From: GAS188 sp963794475
Lineage (GTDB): Bacteria; Pseudomonadota; Alphaproteobacteria; Rhizobiales; Beijerinckiaceae
Direction: 5' to 3'
Length of the DNA: 64,000 bases
NCBI GenBank assembly: GCA_963794475.1
Contig: CAWCDW010000003.1
Span: 806,001 to 870,000, forward strand
A program made the position numbers and the translations under genes. Under the pieces are notes generated by a model. The model searched no databases. It was given only the letters and a program-made list of their open reading frames with translations, and was not told where the DNA came from. Position 1 is the first letter of the stretch. Every line of letters begins with the position of its first letter. Below are positions 7,929-16,580 of the stretch, piece by piece.

Positions 7929-8591
7929 ATGAGCGATATTTTTCGCGAAGTCGACGAGGATGTCCGGCGCGACCGCTTCGAGCAAATCTGGAAGCAATAC
8001 GGCAACCTGATTATCGCGGCGGCGCTGGTCGCGATCGCCGCGGTCGGCGGATGGCAGGTCTACGATCATTTCCGCCTGAAGCGAGAGCAGCGCGCCTCAG
8101 CCAAATTCCAGACCGCGATCGAGCTGTCGCAAGCCGGCAAGGATGCCGAGGCGGAAACGCTGCTCGCCAGCATCGCTAAGAAAGGCCCGTCAGGCTACAC
8201 GGCGCTCGCGCGCTTTCGCGAAGCGGCCGAGACCGGCAAGCGCGATCCGGCCGCCGGCGCGGCGCTCTACGACGTTTTGGCGTCCGACAGCGGCCTCGGC
8301 CCGGCGCTGCAAGGGCTGGCGGAGCTTCGCGCCGCCATGCTCTTGAGCGATACGGTTCCGGCGGCCGATCTCAAGAAGCGCCTCGACCCGCTCGCGGAAG
8401 CCTCGAGCCCGTGGCGCAACCTCGCGCGCGAGCTGCTCGGCCTTGCCGAGCTGAAGGCCGGCGATTACGAGGCGGCGGGACGCTATTTCGACGAGATCAT
8501 CACCGATCCCGAGGCGCCCGCCGGCCTGCGCCAGCGGGTGGAAATCTACCTCGGCCTCGTCAAGGCAGGTCCGCTTCCGGCGAAGTCCTGA
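7929..8591 (+). CDS. YfgM-like membrane-anchored TPR protein
   Basis: Resembles the ancillary SecYEG translocon subunit YfgM. It has a short cytoplasmic N-terminus (MSDIFREVDEDVRRDRFEQIWKQYG), one membrane segment (NLIIAAALVAIAAVGGWQVY, about residues 25-45) and a periplasmic TPR-like domain rich in Ala and Leu helices. At 220 residues it fits the TPR_21 family. The ATG at 7929 was chosen because it gives the canonical N-terminus. In related genomes this gene usually precedes bamB and der; neither follows here, and the next gene points the other way. Confidence 0.85.
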   Translation: MSDIFREVDEDVRRDRFEQIWKQYGNLIIAAALVAIAAVGGWQVYDHFRLKREQRASAKFQTAIELSQAGKDAEAETLLASIAKKGPSGYTALARFREAAETGKRDPAAGAALYDVLASDSGLGPALQGLAELRAAMLLSDTVPAADLKKRLDPLAEASSPWRNLARELLGLAELKAGDYEAAGRYFDEIITDPEAPAGLRQRVEIYLGLVKAGPLPAKS

Positions 8592-8676
8592 AGCGTCAAG
8601 CGCCGCTGCACGGGACCCTGACGGGAAAGCATCCCTTTCGGGTACTTTCGGGTGGGGGTGGATGCTCGCCGGAATT

Positions 8677-9678
8677 CTATCCGCCATAATGGCGAGCCAC
8701 GGCCTCCAGGCCGATATTGCGGCCGGTCAAAGTGACCGCAACGGTCCTCCCCTCAACATCATGTCGGCCCGACAGAACCGCCGCCAAGGCGACGGCGCCT
8801 CCCGGCTCGACAACAAGCCCAAACTCACGAGCGGCGGTGCGCATGGCGGACACAACCTCATTGTCGCTCACGGTCAGGGTTCCGCTTAGATGGGTTTTAT
8901 GAACTTCGAAGGGCAGAGCAGCCGGAGTTGGCGACTTTAGGGCATCGCAGATTGTTCGAGCGGAAGCCTCGTTCCGCATGCGTCGCCCCGCGGCCAATGA
9001 CCTTGCCGTATCGTCGAAGCCCACAGGCTCGACCGCGATCACGGCGGTCAAAGGCGATAAGGCGCGTAGCGAAATCGCGCAGCCCGCGGTCAAGCCGCCG
9101 CCCCCGCAACAAACCAAAAGCGCATCGAGGTTCGCACCGAGACGCGCAGCCTGATGCACGACTTCCCGTCCAACCGTTCCCGCACCCGCCACGATGGCCG
9201 GATCATTCGCTGGAGGGACAAGCACCAAATTTTGCTTTTCCGCGAGCTCCCGCCCAACCTCCTCGAGGTCGCCCTTGTCACGGTCGTGTAGAACGACCTT
9301 GGCGCCAAGTGCTGAAATCGCTTCGATTTTGATCTTCGGCGCATCGGTTGGCATCACCACGATAGCCGTCGTGCTGAGCGCTCTCGCCGCATAGGCGACG
9401 GCTTGACCATGATTGCCGGAAGAGACGGCCACCGCTCCGCGCCGGCGCTCGTCCTCTGTCAGCATCGAGAAGCGATTGAAGGCACCGCGAAGCTTGAATG
9501 ATCCGGTCTTTTGAAGGCATTCGGCTTTGACCAATAGTCGCCCTTTGAGCCGCGTGTTCAAGGTAGGGGATTCGAGCAGCGGTGTCTCCTCGCACATCGT
9601 CTGGATACGGCTTGCCGCCGCCTCGATCTCCCGGAAGCTCGGGATGGCGGCGGTCGAGCTTCGCGTATCGCTGATCAT
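8677..9678 (-). CDS. PLP-dependent serine/threonine dehydratase-like enzyme
   Basis: Fold-type II pyridoxal-phosphate enzyme of the threonine dehydratase/serine racemase/hydroxyaspartate ammonia-lyase group. The PLP lysine lies in KTGSFKLRGAFN (about residue 57), followed by VSSGNHGQAVAYAA and the phosphate-binding loop CCGGGGLTAG. Length is 333 residues, with no regulatory ACT domain, so it is a catabolic-type enzyme or racemase rather than biosynthetic IlvA. The ATG at 9678 has a GGAG site 6 nt upstream; another ATG at 9684 is in frame. It is divergent from a MocR regulator that probably controls it. The substrate could be threonine, serine, hydroxyaspartate or an ectoine intermediate. Confidence 0.88.
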   Translation of the reverse strand: MISDTRSSTAAIPSFREIEAAASRIQTMCEETPLLESPTLNTRLKGRLLVKAECLQKTGSFKLRGAFNRFSMLTEDERRRGAVAVSSGNHGQAVAYAARALSTTAIVVMPTDAPKIKIEAISALGAKVVLHDRDKGDLEEVGRELAEKQNLVLVPPANDPAIVAGAGTVGREVVHQAARLGANLDALLVCCGGGGLTAGCAISLRALSPLTAVIAVEPVGFDDTARSLAAGRRMRNEASARTICDALKSPTPAALPFEVHKTHLSGTLTVSDNEVVSAMRTAAREFGLVVEPGGAVALAAVLSGRHDVEGRTVAVTLTGRNIGLEAVARHYGG

Positions 9679-9718
9679 GAACATCTCCGGCAGCAAGATT
9701 GCGCGATAGCAGTGCTTC

Positions 9719-9748
9719 GAATATTGTATCGGATCAATAGGAATATTG
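9719..9748. promoter_or_regulatory. Direct-repeat operator between mocR and the dehydratase gene
   Basis: The 8-bp sequence GAATATTG occurs at 9719-9726 and again at 9741-9748, exactly 22 bp apart, or two helical turns. MocR regulators commonly bind direct repeats with this geometry. On the minus strand TACAAT (9728-9723) is a good -10 for the dehydratase gene, but the -35 position (9751-9746, GAGCAA) is poor and is covered by the second repeat. This suggests activator-dependent transcription. Confidence 0.6.
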
Positions 9749-9762
9749 CTCTCGGTGCAATT

Positions 9763-11106
9763 TTGGCGCGTCTCGAATACATCACCATTGCGGATACGCT
9801 TGCCAAGGAGATCGCGGCCGGAAAGTTGAAGGCCGGGGATCGTCTGCCACCCCAACGCAGCTTCGCCTATGAAAGAGATATCGCGATCTCGACCGCGAGC
9901 CGCGTCTATGGCGAGCTCCTGCGCCGCGGGCTTGTGATCGGCGAAGTTGGACGGGGTACCTTCATTGCCGCACGGCCACCCGCGACGAAGCTGGCGGAGA
10001 CTGAGTGGAACGAACGGCGCGTCGATCTGGAATTCAATTTCCCCATTATTCCGGATCAGGCGGCGCTCGTGGCGAAAAGCCTCGCCGGCTTGCACCGAAG
10101 CGACGTGATGGATCTTGCCCTTCGGCCGATCACGAGCGGCCGTCTGGCCGTAGCCCGGCAAAAAGCTTCCGCCTTCCTCGCGGGCCCGACTTGGGCACCA
10201 GAGGCCGAGGCGTTTATCTTCACCAGCGGCGGTCGCCAGGCCATCGCGGCGGCAATATCCGCGCTGGTGCCACGAGGAGGACGTCTTGGCGTCGAGGCCC
10301 TCACCTACCCAATGGTCAAGCATCTCGCCCTTCGCTTAAGTGTGACGCTCGTCCCGATCGCCACGGACGAGGAGGGCATGAAATCCACAACGATCGAAAT
10401 GACCCACAAAGCCGCGCCCTTGTCGGCTCTCTATCTCCAACCGATCTTGCAGAATCCGCTCGGCGTCTCGATGTCGAAGACGCGGCGCGCCGAAATCTCA
10501 AACGTCGCCCGGAAGTCGGGCATCTCCATTATCGAAGATCGAGTTTACGGCTTTCTCGCGGATGACGAACCTCTCGCCGCGATAGCGCATGACCAATGCG
10601 TCGTGGTCGACAGTCTTTCCAAACAGATCGCGCCCGGGTTCGGGCTCGGCTACCTCTGCGTGCCAGCATCGCTGCGCGAGCGCATCGCCAACGCGGTGCG
10701 CGCTGGCGCCTGGTCCGTCTCCGGACTTGGGCTTGAAGCTGGCCAGCGCTTGATGTCCGACGGAACCGCCGCGACAATCGCGCGAAAGAAGCGCAGAAAC
10801 GCGCGAATCCGCCAAGATTTGGTGGCCGAATGCCTGAGGGGACTTGCGTTTCAGGCCGATCGGCGGGCCTATCATGTTTGGTTGACGCTTCCGGAGGGTT
10901 GGCGTTCGGAGAGCTTTGTCGCAGCCGCCGCACGCCTCGGCATCGCCATAACACCCTCCAGCGTGTTCGCGGTGGCACCGGGGCACGCGCCGAATGCGGT
11001 TCGTCTTGCCTTGGGATTGCCTCCCCTCGATCAGCTGCGCCATGCCTTGACGCGCCTTTCGAATTTATGCCGTTCGGCGCCAGACGAAACTGAGGTCACC
11101 GAATAG
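9763..11106 (+). CDS. MocR-family regulator (GntR helix-turn-helix fused to aminotransferase fold)
   Basis: Transcription factor with an N-terminal GntR winged helix (YITIADTLAKEIAAGKL...RLPPQRSFA...STASRVYGELLRRGLV) and a C-terminal class I aminotransferase-like domain that binds PLP. The PLP lysine is in DSLSKQIAPGFGLGYL. Length is 447 residues from the TTG at 9763. A GTG at 9712 is also open, but it would place the direct-repeat operator and the dehydratase -10 inside the coding region, and the extra residues look unlike the family. The divergent dehydratase is its probable target. Base composition of this pair looks less GC-rich than the flanks, hinting at later acquisition. Confidence 0.85.
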   Translation: MARLEYITIADTLAKEIAAGKLKAGDRLPPQRSFAYERDIAISTASRVYGELLRRGLVIGEVGRGTFIAARPPATKLAETEWNERRVDLEFNFPIIPDQAALVAKSLAGLHRSDVMDLALRPITSGRLAVARQKASAFLAGPTWAPEAEAFIFTSGGRQAIAAAISALVPRGGRLGVEALTYPMVKHLALRLSVTLVPIATDEEGMKSTTIEMTHKAAPLSALYLQPILQNPLGVSMSKTRRAEISNVARKSGISIIEDRVYGFLADDEPLAAIAHDQCVVVDSLSKQIAPGFGLGYLCVPASLRERIANAVRAGAWSVSGLGLEAGQRLMSDGTAATIARKKRRNARIRQDLVAECLRGLAFQADRRAYHVWLTLPEGWRSESFVAAAARLGIAITPSSVFAVAPGHAPNAVRLALGLPPLDQLRHALTRLSNLCRSAPDETEVTE

Positions 11107-11224
11107 CCCATTGCTTTGCCCGACGGCAACTTCGACGGGACCCAATGGGCCTCTTGCGCAAGCCGGCTCACTAGAGCACGGCTTCTCAATCATACCGCCC
11201 GCAATGCCACCATCGGACAAACCC

Positions 11225-11863
11225 ATGCCCAATCTCAGGATCGGTATCATCCCCGTCACGCTCTTCGAGCAGAATTGCAGCCTCGTCTGGAACGAGGAGA
11301 CGATGAAGGGCGTGGTGATCGATCCGGGCGGGGATTTGCCGCGCATCCGCGACGCCATCACCAAGGCTGGCGTCACGGTTGAGAAAATCCTCCTCACCCA
11401 TGGCCATATCGATCACGCGGGTGGGGCAGCGGAGCTTGCGGCCGAGCTCGGCGTTCCGGTCGAGGGGCCGCATCAGGCGGATGCCTTCCTGCTCGAACGC
11501 CTTTCCGAGACCGGGAAATCCTATGGCATGGCGGGCGCGCGTCCCGTGATGCCAAACCGCTGGCTCGAGGAAGGCGACACGGTCGACATGGGCGGCGAGA
11601 ACTTCGACGTGTTCCATTGTCCGGGCCATTCGCCGGGCAGCGTCGTCTTCGTCTCGCCCACGCTGAAGCTTGCGATCGTGGGCGACGTGCTGTTCAAAGG
11701 CTCGGTCGGACGAAGCGACATCGCGGGCGGCGATCACGCGACGCTCATCGCCTCGATCAAGACGAAGCTCCTGCCGCTCGGCGACGATGTTGCCTTCCTT
11801 TGCGGGCATGGACCCGGCGGCAATATCGGCGAGGAGAGGCGCACGAACCCGTTCCTGCGCTGA
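11225..11863 (+). CDS. Metallo-beta-lactamase-fold hydrolase (glyoxalase II-like)
   Basis: Two-metal hydrolase of the glyoxalase II/YcbL branch. The metal ligands are visible as THGHIDHAGG (about residue 58), HCPGHSPGS and VGDVLFKGSVGRSD, with a final CGHGPGG. Length is 212 residues, typical of YcbL-like proteins rather than the longer GloB, which has an extra substrate-binding domain. The likely substrates are glutathione thioesters or related compounds. The ATG at 11225 gives the family start MPNLRIGIIPVTLFEQN; the open frame continues upstream without similarity. It follows mocR by 118 bp and is probably a separate transcript. Confidence 0.88.
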   Translation: MPNLRIGIIPVTLFEQNCSLVWNEETMKGVVIDPGGDLPRIRDAITKAGVTVEKILLTHGHIDHAGGAAELAAELGVPVEGPHQADAFLLERLSETGKSYGMAGARPVMPNRWLEEGDTVDMGGENFDVFHCPGHSPGSVVFVSPTLKLAIVGDVLFKGSVGRSDIAGGDHATLIASIKTKLLPLGDDVAFLCGHGPGGNIGEERRTNPFLR

Positions 11864-11932
11864 TCGAGAGCGCGCGTCGAGCGGGGGTGATGAGGCGGGC
11901 GAGGAGAGCTGACCTGGACGATCGCCGCTTGT

Positions 11933-12640
11933 TCAGAGCCCGAGCGCATGCTCGAGATAGGCGCAGGCGAAGAGCGGCATTTTCGCTTCGTCGATGTCGT
12001 CCGCCGAACGGATGATGTGCACGTCGGCAAGCTCTGGATGCGCCTGCTTCGCAAGGCGCCCCAAGATGAGATCGCGCGCTGCTTTTGCGTCCATGTCGAT
12101 CATGACGGGCCGCATGAAGGCGATACGCTGACCTTCGAAGACGGCGGTCCAGCCTTCTCCCACGCTCACCTCGCTCGAGCCGAGCCCCGTCTCCTCCTCG
12201 AGCTCGCGCAAGAGGTTCGCGAGGAGGTCGACCTCTCCGCTCGCCGTGATGTCGTCCGGATCGGGCGTGCCGGCGGCAAAGTACACCTTGCCGGGGTTGG
12301 CCGTATGCGCCGCCATCTCGCCGAGCAGGAAGGCGCCGTCCTTGGCGCGCAGCGCCGCCATGGAGAAGCCATTGATGATCTCCTTGTCGGGCCAGCCGAA
12401 ATCCCGCCAGGCGAGAAAAGAAGAATAATCGGTCGCGAGATAGCGCGCGTGGAAGACGCCGCTCTCGATGCGGCGCTCATATTGCAAGAGCACGCGCCCG
12501 TCGAAGAGCGCGGGGCTTCGCGCCTTGAGGGCCGCCCAATGCGCCTTGATCTCGCTTGCGCGCTCGCGCGCGAATCTCCATTCGCGCGGCTCGAAAATCG
12601 CCCTGATGCGGGCGATTGGGATGATCCTCACCGGGGTCAT
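11933..12640 (-). CDS. NUDIX-family hydrolase-like protein
   Basis: Probable nucleoside-diphosphate-linked hydrolase. The core of the Nudix helix, RELEEETGL, is intact and includes the metal-binding glutamates. The upstream part of the box is degenerate: the expected Gly and first Glu are not in register. Length is 235 residues with an N-terminal domain before the Nudix helix, similar to alphaproteobacterial Nudix proteins of unknown substrate. The ATG at 12640 was taken; a GTG at 12664 is also possible. It lies downstream of phzF on the same strand with 52 bp between them, so co-transcription is likely. Confidence 0.7.
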   Translation of the reverse strand: MTPVRIIPIARIRAIFEPREWRFARERASEIKAHWAALKARSPALFDGRVLLQYERRIESGVFHARYLATDYSSFLAWRDFGWPDKEIINGFSMAALRAKDGAFLLGEMAAHTANPGKVYFAAGTPDPDDITASGEVDLLANLLRELEEETGLGSSEVSVGEGWTAVFEGQRIAFMRPVMIDMDAKAARDLILGRLAKQAHPELADVHIIRSADDIDEAKMPLFACAYLEHALGL

Positions 12641-12692
12641 CGGCAGGGGCCGCCGCTGCGCCACGGCAAGGCTCGTCCCAAGAAGGAACCCC

Positions 12693-13604
12693 TCACGCCC
12701 GCAAGCGCCCTTCGCTCACGATCACGGCTTGCCCGCCGATCTTCGCCTGCCGCAACCGCTTGCCGGCAACCGAGAGCGAAAGCGTGATGCGCGAGGGTCG
12801 ACCCATGGCGTCCCCCTGCTCGATCACATAGCGGTGCTCGCCATCGCCGGGCTTGTCGCTCGCCATGATCATGCCCGCGAAGGCTGCGGCGGCTGAACCG
12901 GTCGCCGGATCCTCGCGCACGCCCATGGCCGGCGCGAACATGCGAGCGTGATACGCATGGGCGCGATCGAGCGGATCGGCGCAATAGACATAGGCGTTGG
13001 GCGCGCCCGCGGAGACCGCCGCGAAAGCCGCGTCGAAACTTTCTCCTTCGGGGCGCGCCCGCGTCACCGCGTCGCGATTTCGCAAGGGCACGCAGGCGAA
13101 GGGAACGCCGGCCGAATAGATGCCGGGTTCATGCGCGCCGAAACCTATGTCGCCAGGCTCGATCCCGAGACCTTTTGCGAGCTTCACCTTCTCCGGCAGA
13201 TCGCCGACGCGCTCGGGCAAGCGCGGCAAGGTGAAGGTGGCGTGACCCCGCTCCGTGCTGGACACCTCGAGCGCGCAGGGCACGACGCCGACCTTCTCCT
13301 CGAGGTCGAACGCGGTTTTACCGGGCTTGCCGCCGCCATCGATGATGGCGAGGAGGACGGCGGTCCCCACGGTCGGATGGCCCGCGAAGGGCAGTTCCCG
13401 GCCCGGCGTGAAGATGCGCAGGCTCGCGCGATGGCCGGGCTTCGCCGGCTGGCGGACGAACACGGTCTCCGAAAGGTTGAACTCCCGCGCGATCGCCTGC
13501 ATGCGACGGTCGTCGAGGCCTTCCGCATCGAGCACGACCGCGAGCGGGTTGCCGGCGAGCACCTCGCTGGCGAACACGTCAAGGGTGTAGAACCGTCGCG
13601 ACAT
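12693..13604 (-). CDS. PhzF-family isomerase
   Basis: Member of the PhzF/DapF-fold family, which isomerises or epimerises small metabolites; most non-phenazine members have unknown substrates. The start MSRRFYTLDVFASEVLAGNPLAVV is canonical. The catalytic Glu lies in FNLSETVFV, and the second half has PFAGHPTVGTA and the phosphate-binding-like DPATGSAAAAFAG. Length is 303 residues. The ATG at 13604 has an AAGGA ribosome site; the longer frame upstream was rejected. No phenazine genes are nearby, so a phenazine role is unlikely. Confidence 0.9.
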   Translation of the reverse strand: MSRRFYTLDVFASEVLAGNPLAVVLDAEGLDDRRMQAIAREFNLSETVFVRQPAKPGHRASLRIFTPGRELPFAGHPTVGTAVLLAIIDGGGKPGKTAFDLEEKVGVVPCALEVSSTERGHATFTLPRLPERVGDLPEKVKLAKGLGIEPGDIGFGAHEPGIYSAGVPFACVPLRNRDAVTRARPEGESFDAAFAAVSAGAPNAYVYCADPLDRAHAYHARMFAPAMGVREDPATGSAAAAFAGMIMASDKPGDGEHRYVIEQGDAMGRPSRITLSLSVAGKRLRQAKIGGQAVIVSEGRLRA

Positions 13605-13705
13605 GACCGGATCCTTTTCGGCAAACCACTGGCTCGGCATGCCTCGGCGGACGAATGCCTTCCCGGGCTGTCGTTCGTCAAGGAGCGCTCGTTCCCGAGC
13701 CGTTC

Positions 13706-13739
13706 TATATACCGTCCATTATGTTTTTAATAACGGACG
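13706..13739 (-). promoter_or_regulatory. Palindromic operator-like site upstream of phzF
   Basis: CGTCC (13713-13717) and GGACG (13735-13739) form a dyad that extends inward as TTAT/ATAA, giving 9 of 10 matched positions per arm in an A/T-rich patch. On the minus strand TATATA (13711-13706) would be a -10 for phzF, with the palindrome lying between it and the -35 position. A repressor of TetR style could bind here; no such gene is adjacent. Confidence 0.4.
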
Positions 13740-13794
13740 CTCGTTCAAGCGTCAAGCGCGCGCCCGTTCCCTACTGTGCCGATGGCGCGACGAT

Positions 13795-13848
13795 GGCCTG
13801 CAATTTGCGGATGTCCGGCAATTTGCGGATGGCCTGCAATTTGCGTTT
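13795..13848. repeat. Three tandem copies of an 18-bp unit
   Basis: Units at 13795-13812, 13813-13830 and 13831-13848 share the core GCAATTTGCGGAT or close variants; the middle unit differs in its first bases and the last in its end. The array lies in the 333-bp gap between phzF and the next gene. Units are contiguous with no spacers, so this is not a CRISPR. Confidence 0.85.
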
Positions 13849-13937
13849 GCTCTGGGTGGCGGCAACGACAGGACGGGTCCGCGCGTTAGGCTCCCGTTCA
13901 AAGTCGGCCCGTCAAAATTTCCGTCGGAGCTTCACCC

Positions 13938-15597
13938 ATGATGCTTGCGGACCCTCTCCGCGGAATGGCGAAATTCTTCAGCCCCGCCCCCGCCGGACGA
14001 GCGCGGGGCAGCGCCGATCTCTCGGCCGCGCAGATCCTCGTGCTCTTCGGGGTCCTTTCGCTCATCGCGGCGATCCCGGTGATCACCAATCCGCTGCCGC
14101 CGCTCGAGGACTATGCCAATCACCTGGCCCGCATGAGCGTGATCGCCAATCTGAGGCATGACCCCAATCTCGCGCGCTTTTATGAAATCCAATGGGAGAT
14201 CGTCCCCAATCTGATGATGGATCTGACCGTGCCGTTTCTGGTGCGCTTCATGAACATCTATGTGGCCGGGCAGCTCTTCCTCGTCTCGACCTTCGTGCTC
14301 ATCATCTCGGGCGCGATGGCGCTGCACCGCGCGCTGCATGGACGCTGGTCCGTCCTGCCGCTGATCGCCTTCCCGCTCCTCTACAACCGCGTCTTTCTGA
14401 TCGGGGTCACCAATTACCAATTCGGCATCGGCATCGCGCTTTGGGGCCTCGCGACCTGGGTGGCGTTACGCGAGAAGGCGCTGTCGCTTCGGCTTTTCGT
14501 CTCAACCCTCTTCGTGCTCGTGCTGTTCTTCTGCCACCTCTTCGCCGTCGGCGTTTACGCGGTCGGGCTTTTGGCCTTCGAGCTCTGGCGCCTCACGGCC
14601 TTGGAACGCCCTGATTGGCAAACGCGGGCTCCTCGATTTTTTCGCGACGGGAGTGCCCTTCCTACCGGCCTTGCTGCTGTTGAGCCAGAGCCCGATTCTC
14701 GATCATCTCGCGGGCTTCGAATGGGATTCGACGGGCAAGATCGACGGGCTCGCCTTCACCATCGAGGTCTATTCCGACATCATCGCCTTCATCCTCACAG
14801 GCGCGGTGATCGCCGCCGCGATCTCGGCGGCTCGGCGCGGATATTTGCGCTTTCACCCCGTGGGCCTTTTCGTGCTCGGCGTCGGCGCCCTCATCTATCT
14901 GGCGTTGCCGCGCATGCTGTTCGACACCTACATGGCCGATCAGCGCCTGCCTATCGCGCTCGCCTTCATGACCGTCGCCTGCCTGTATCTCGACGTTCGT
15001 CCGCGCGGCGTCCGGCGCGGCTTCATCGCGCTCACCTCGATCCTGCTGCTGGTGCGCGTCATCGAGGTCAATGTTACCTGGACGCAGCTCTCGGTCACCA
15101 GCCTGGAGTTTCGCGATTCGGTAAAACGGCTCGAGCGCGGCTCGACCGTGCTCGTCGCCTATGCGGACCAGACCGGCGGGGACGAAATCGAGAACCTGGG
15201 CCTCGTGCACGCCGCCTGCCTCGCCATCATCGAGCGCTCGGCGCTCGTGACCACCGCCTTCACGGTCGAAGGCAAGCAGATCATGCATGTGCGCCGCCCC
15301 TACACCGACCAGGTCGACACTGAGGACGGCACGCCGCCCACGATCGACGAGCTCATCGTCACCGCGCTTCGGCCCGAAGCCGACAGCACCGCCTATTGGC
15401 GCGCCTGGCCGCAGCGTTTCGATTACGTCTATCTCCTCTTCACCGAGGATGGCGCCGACAACCCGGCGCCCGATCTGCTGACCCAAGTTTTCGACGGAGG
15501 GCGGTTCCAGCTCTACCGCGTCGGCAAGGCGCGCACCGCGCAATTGTCGAATCGCGGAATGGCGCGCGCGCGCGCCGAGGACGAGGCTTGGCGCTGA
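13938..15597 (+). pseudogene. Polytopic membrane protein broken by one frameshift
   Basis: A membrane protein of unknown function with roughly ten hydrophobic segments. The first part (13938 to about 14610) reads cleanly from ATG to ELWRLTALERP. The second part (about 14611 to 15597) continues in the +1 frame as LLDFFATGVPFLPALLLLSQ. Both halves are coding-like, and joined they give about 550 residues. The layout, with many helices and a soluble C-terminal domain, resembles polyprenol-linked glycosyltransferase or related uncharacterised membrane enzymes, but no catalytic motif is certain. Short homopolymers (CCC, AAA, GGG) lie in the switch region, so a sequencing indel is possible. Confidence 0.7.
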
Positions 15598-15630
15598 GAG
15601 CCGACGGCCTCGACGGGAGAGCCCCGTCCG

Positions 15631-16542
15631 TTATTCACGAAATTCGTCGCGCCGGTAGCCTTGAAAATAAAGGAGCGCTGAAAGATCGGCGTGCTCGATG
15701 CGGAGAGGAGCGGCCGCGGCGACGGCGGGCTTGGCCCGATAGGCGACGCCCCATCCGGCTTCCGCCAGCATGGCAAGATCGTTGGCTCCGTCGCCCACCG
15801 CGAGCACCAACTCGCGAGGAAGGGCGAGGCGTTCGCGCAATTCGATGAGCGAATTGCGCTTCGCGTCCCGCCCGAGGATCGGTTCCTCGACCTCGCCGGT
15901 GAGGCGGCCTTGCCGCACGCCTAGCCGATTGGCGCGATGCTCATGAAAGCCGAGCTTCTCGGCGATCGGCGCGGTGAACACGGTGAAGCCGCCCGAGACG
16001 AGGCAGCAATGCGCCCCATGAGCGCGCATCGTGCGCACCAGGGCGCGCGCTCCGGCCGACAAGGTGATGCGCGAAAGGGTCTCCTCCACGACGGTGATCG
16101 GCAGCCCCTCGAGAAGCGAGACGCGCTCGCGCAAGGCCGGCTCGAAGGCGATCTCGCCGCGCATGGCGCGTTCGGTGATGGCCGAGACCTCGGCCCGCAA
16201 GCCGACGCGCGCGGCAAGCTCGTCGATGCATTCCTCCTCGATCATGGTCGAATCCATATCGGCGAGGAAAAGAAGCTTGCGGCGCCCGCGCGCCGGCACG
16301 ATCGCAAGATCGATGGGCGCCTCGGCGAGTCGCCCGCGAATTTGCGCCAGAAGCACCGCGTGATCGAATGGCATCGGCAACGCGATCTCGGCCGCGATGC
16401 CTTCATGGAGCCAGGCCGGAGCGGCTGCCCGGTCGACAATTTTCGCGCAATCGCGCAAAACCTGCTCGTCGAGGGCGCGGCTTCGCGGCGCGGTTACGAG
16501 AACCAGCACGTGCGACACCGGGGTTTGCTGCGACGCGCTCAT
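15631..16542 (-). CDS. serB: SerB, phosphoserine phosphatase
   Basis: Haloacid-dehalogenase-family enzyme that completes serine biosynthesis by removing phosphate from phosphoserine. The nucleophile motif is DMDSTMIEEECID (about residue 95), motif II is CCLVSGGF, and motif IV is AVGDGANDLAML. A non-catalytic N-terminal domain of about 85 residues precedes the HAD domain, as in other proteobacterial SerB proteins. Length is 303 residues. It is divergent from miaA with 38 bp between the start codons, an arrangement common in this group. Confidence 0.95.
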   Translation of the reverse strand: MSASQQTPVSHVLVLVTAPRSRALDEQVLRDCAKIVDRAAAPAWLHEGIAAEIALPMPFDHAVLLAQIRGRLAEAPIDLAIVPARGRRKLLFLADMDSTMIEEECIDELAARVGLRAEVSAITERAMRGEIAFEPALRERVSLLEGLPITVVEETLSRITLSAGARALVRTMRAHGAHCCLVSGGFTVFTAPIAEKLGFHEHRANRLGVRQGRLTGEVEEPILGRDAKRNSLIELRERLALPRELVLAVGDGANDLAMLAEAGWGVAYRAKPAVAAAAPLRIEHADLSALLYFQGYRRDEFRE

Positions 16543-16580
16543 CGGCTTACGAAATCCGGTTCCGGCCTTCGGACGCGATC

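Noticed and set aside
12693..13604. Phenazine biosynthesis
   Set aside because: Only a PhzF-family protein is present; most members act outside phenazine pathways.
13795..13848. CRISPR array
   Set aside because: The repeats are contiguous, only 18 bp and have no spacers; no cas genes are present.
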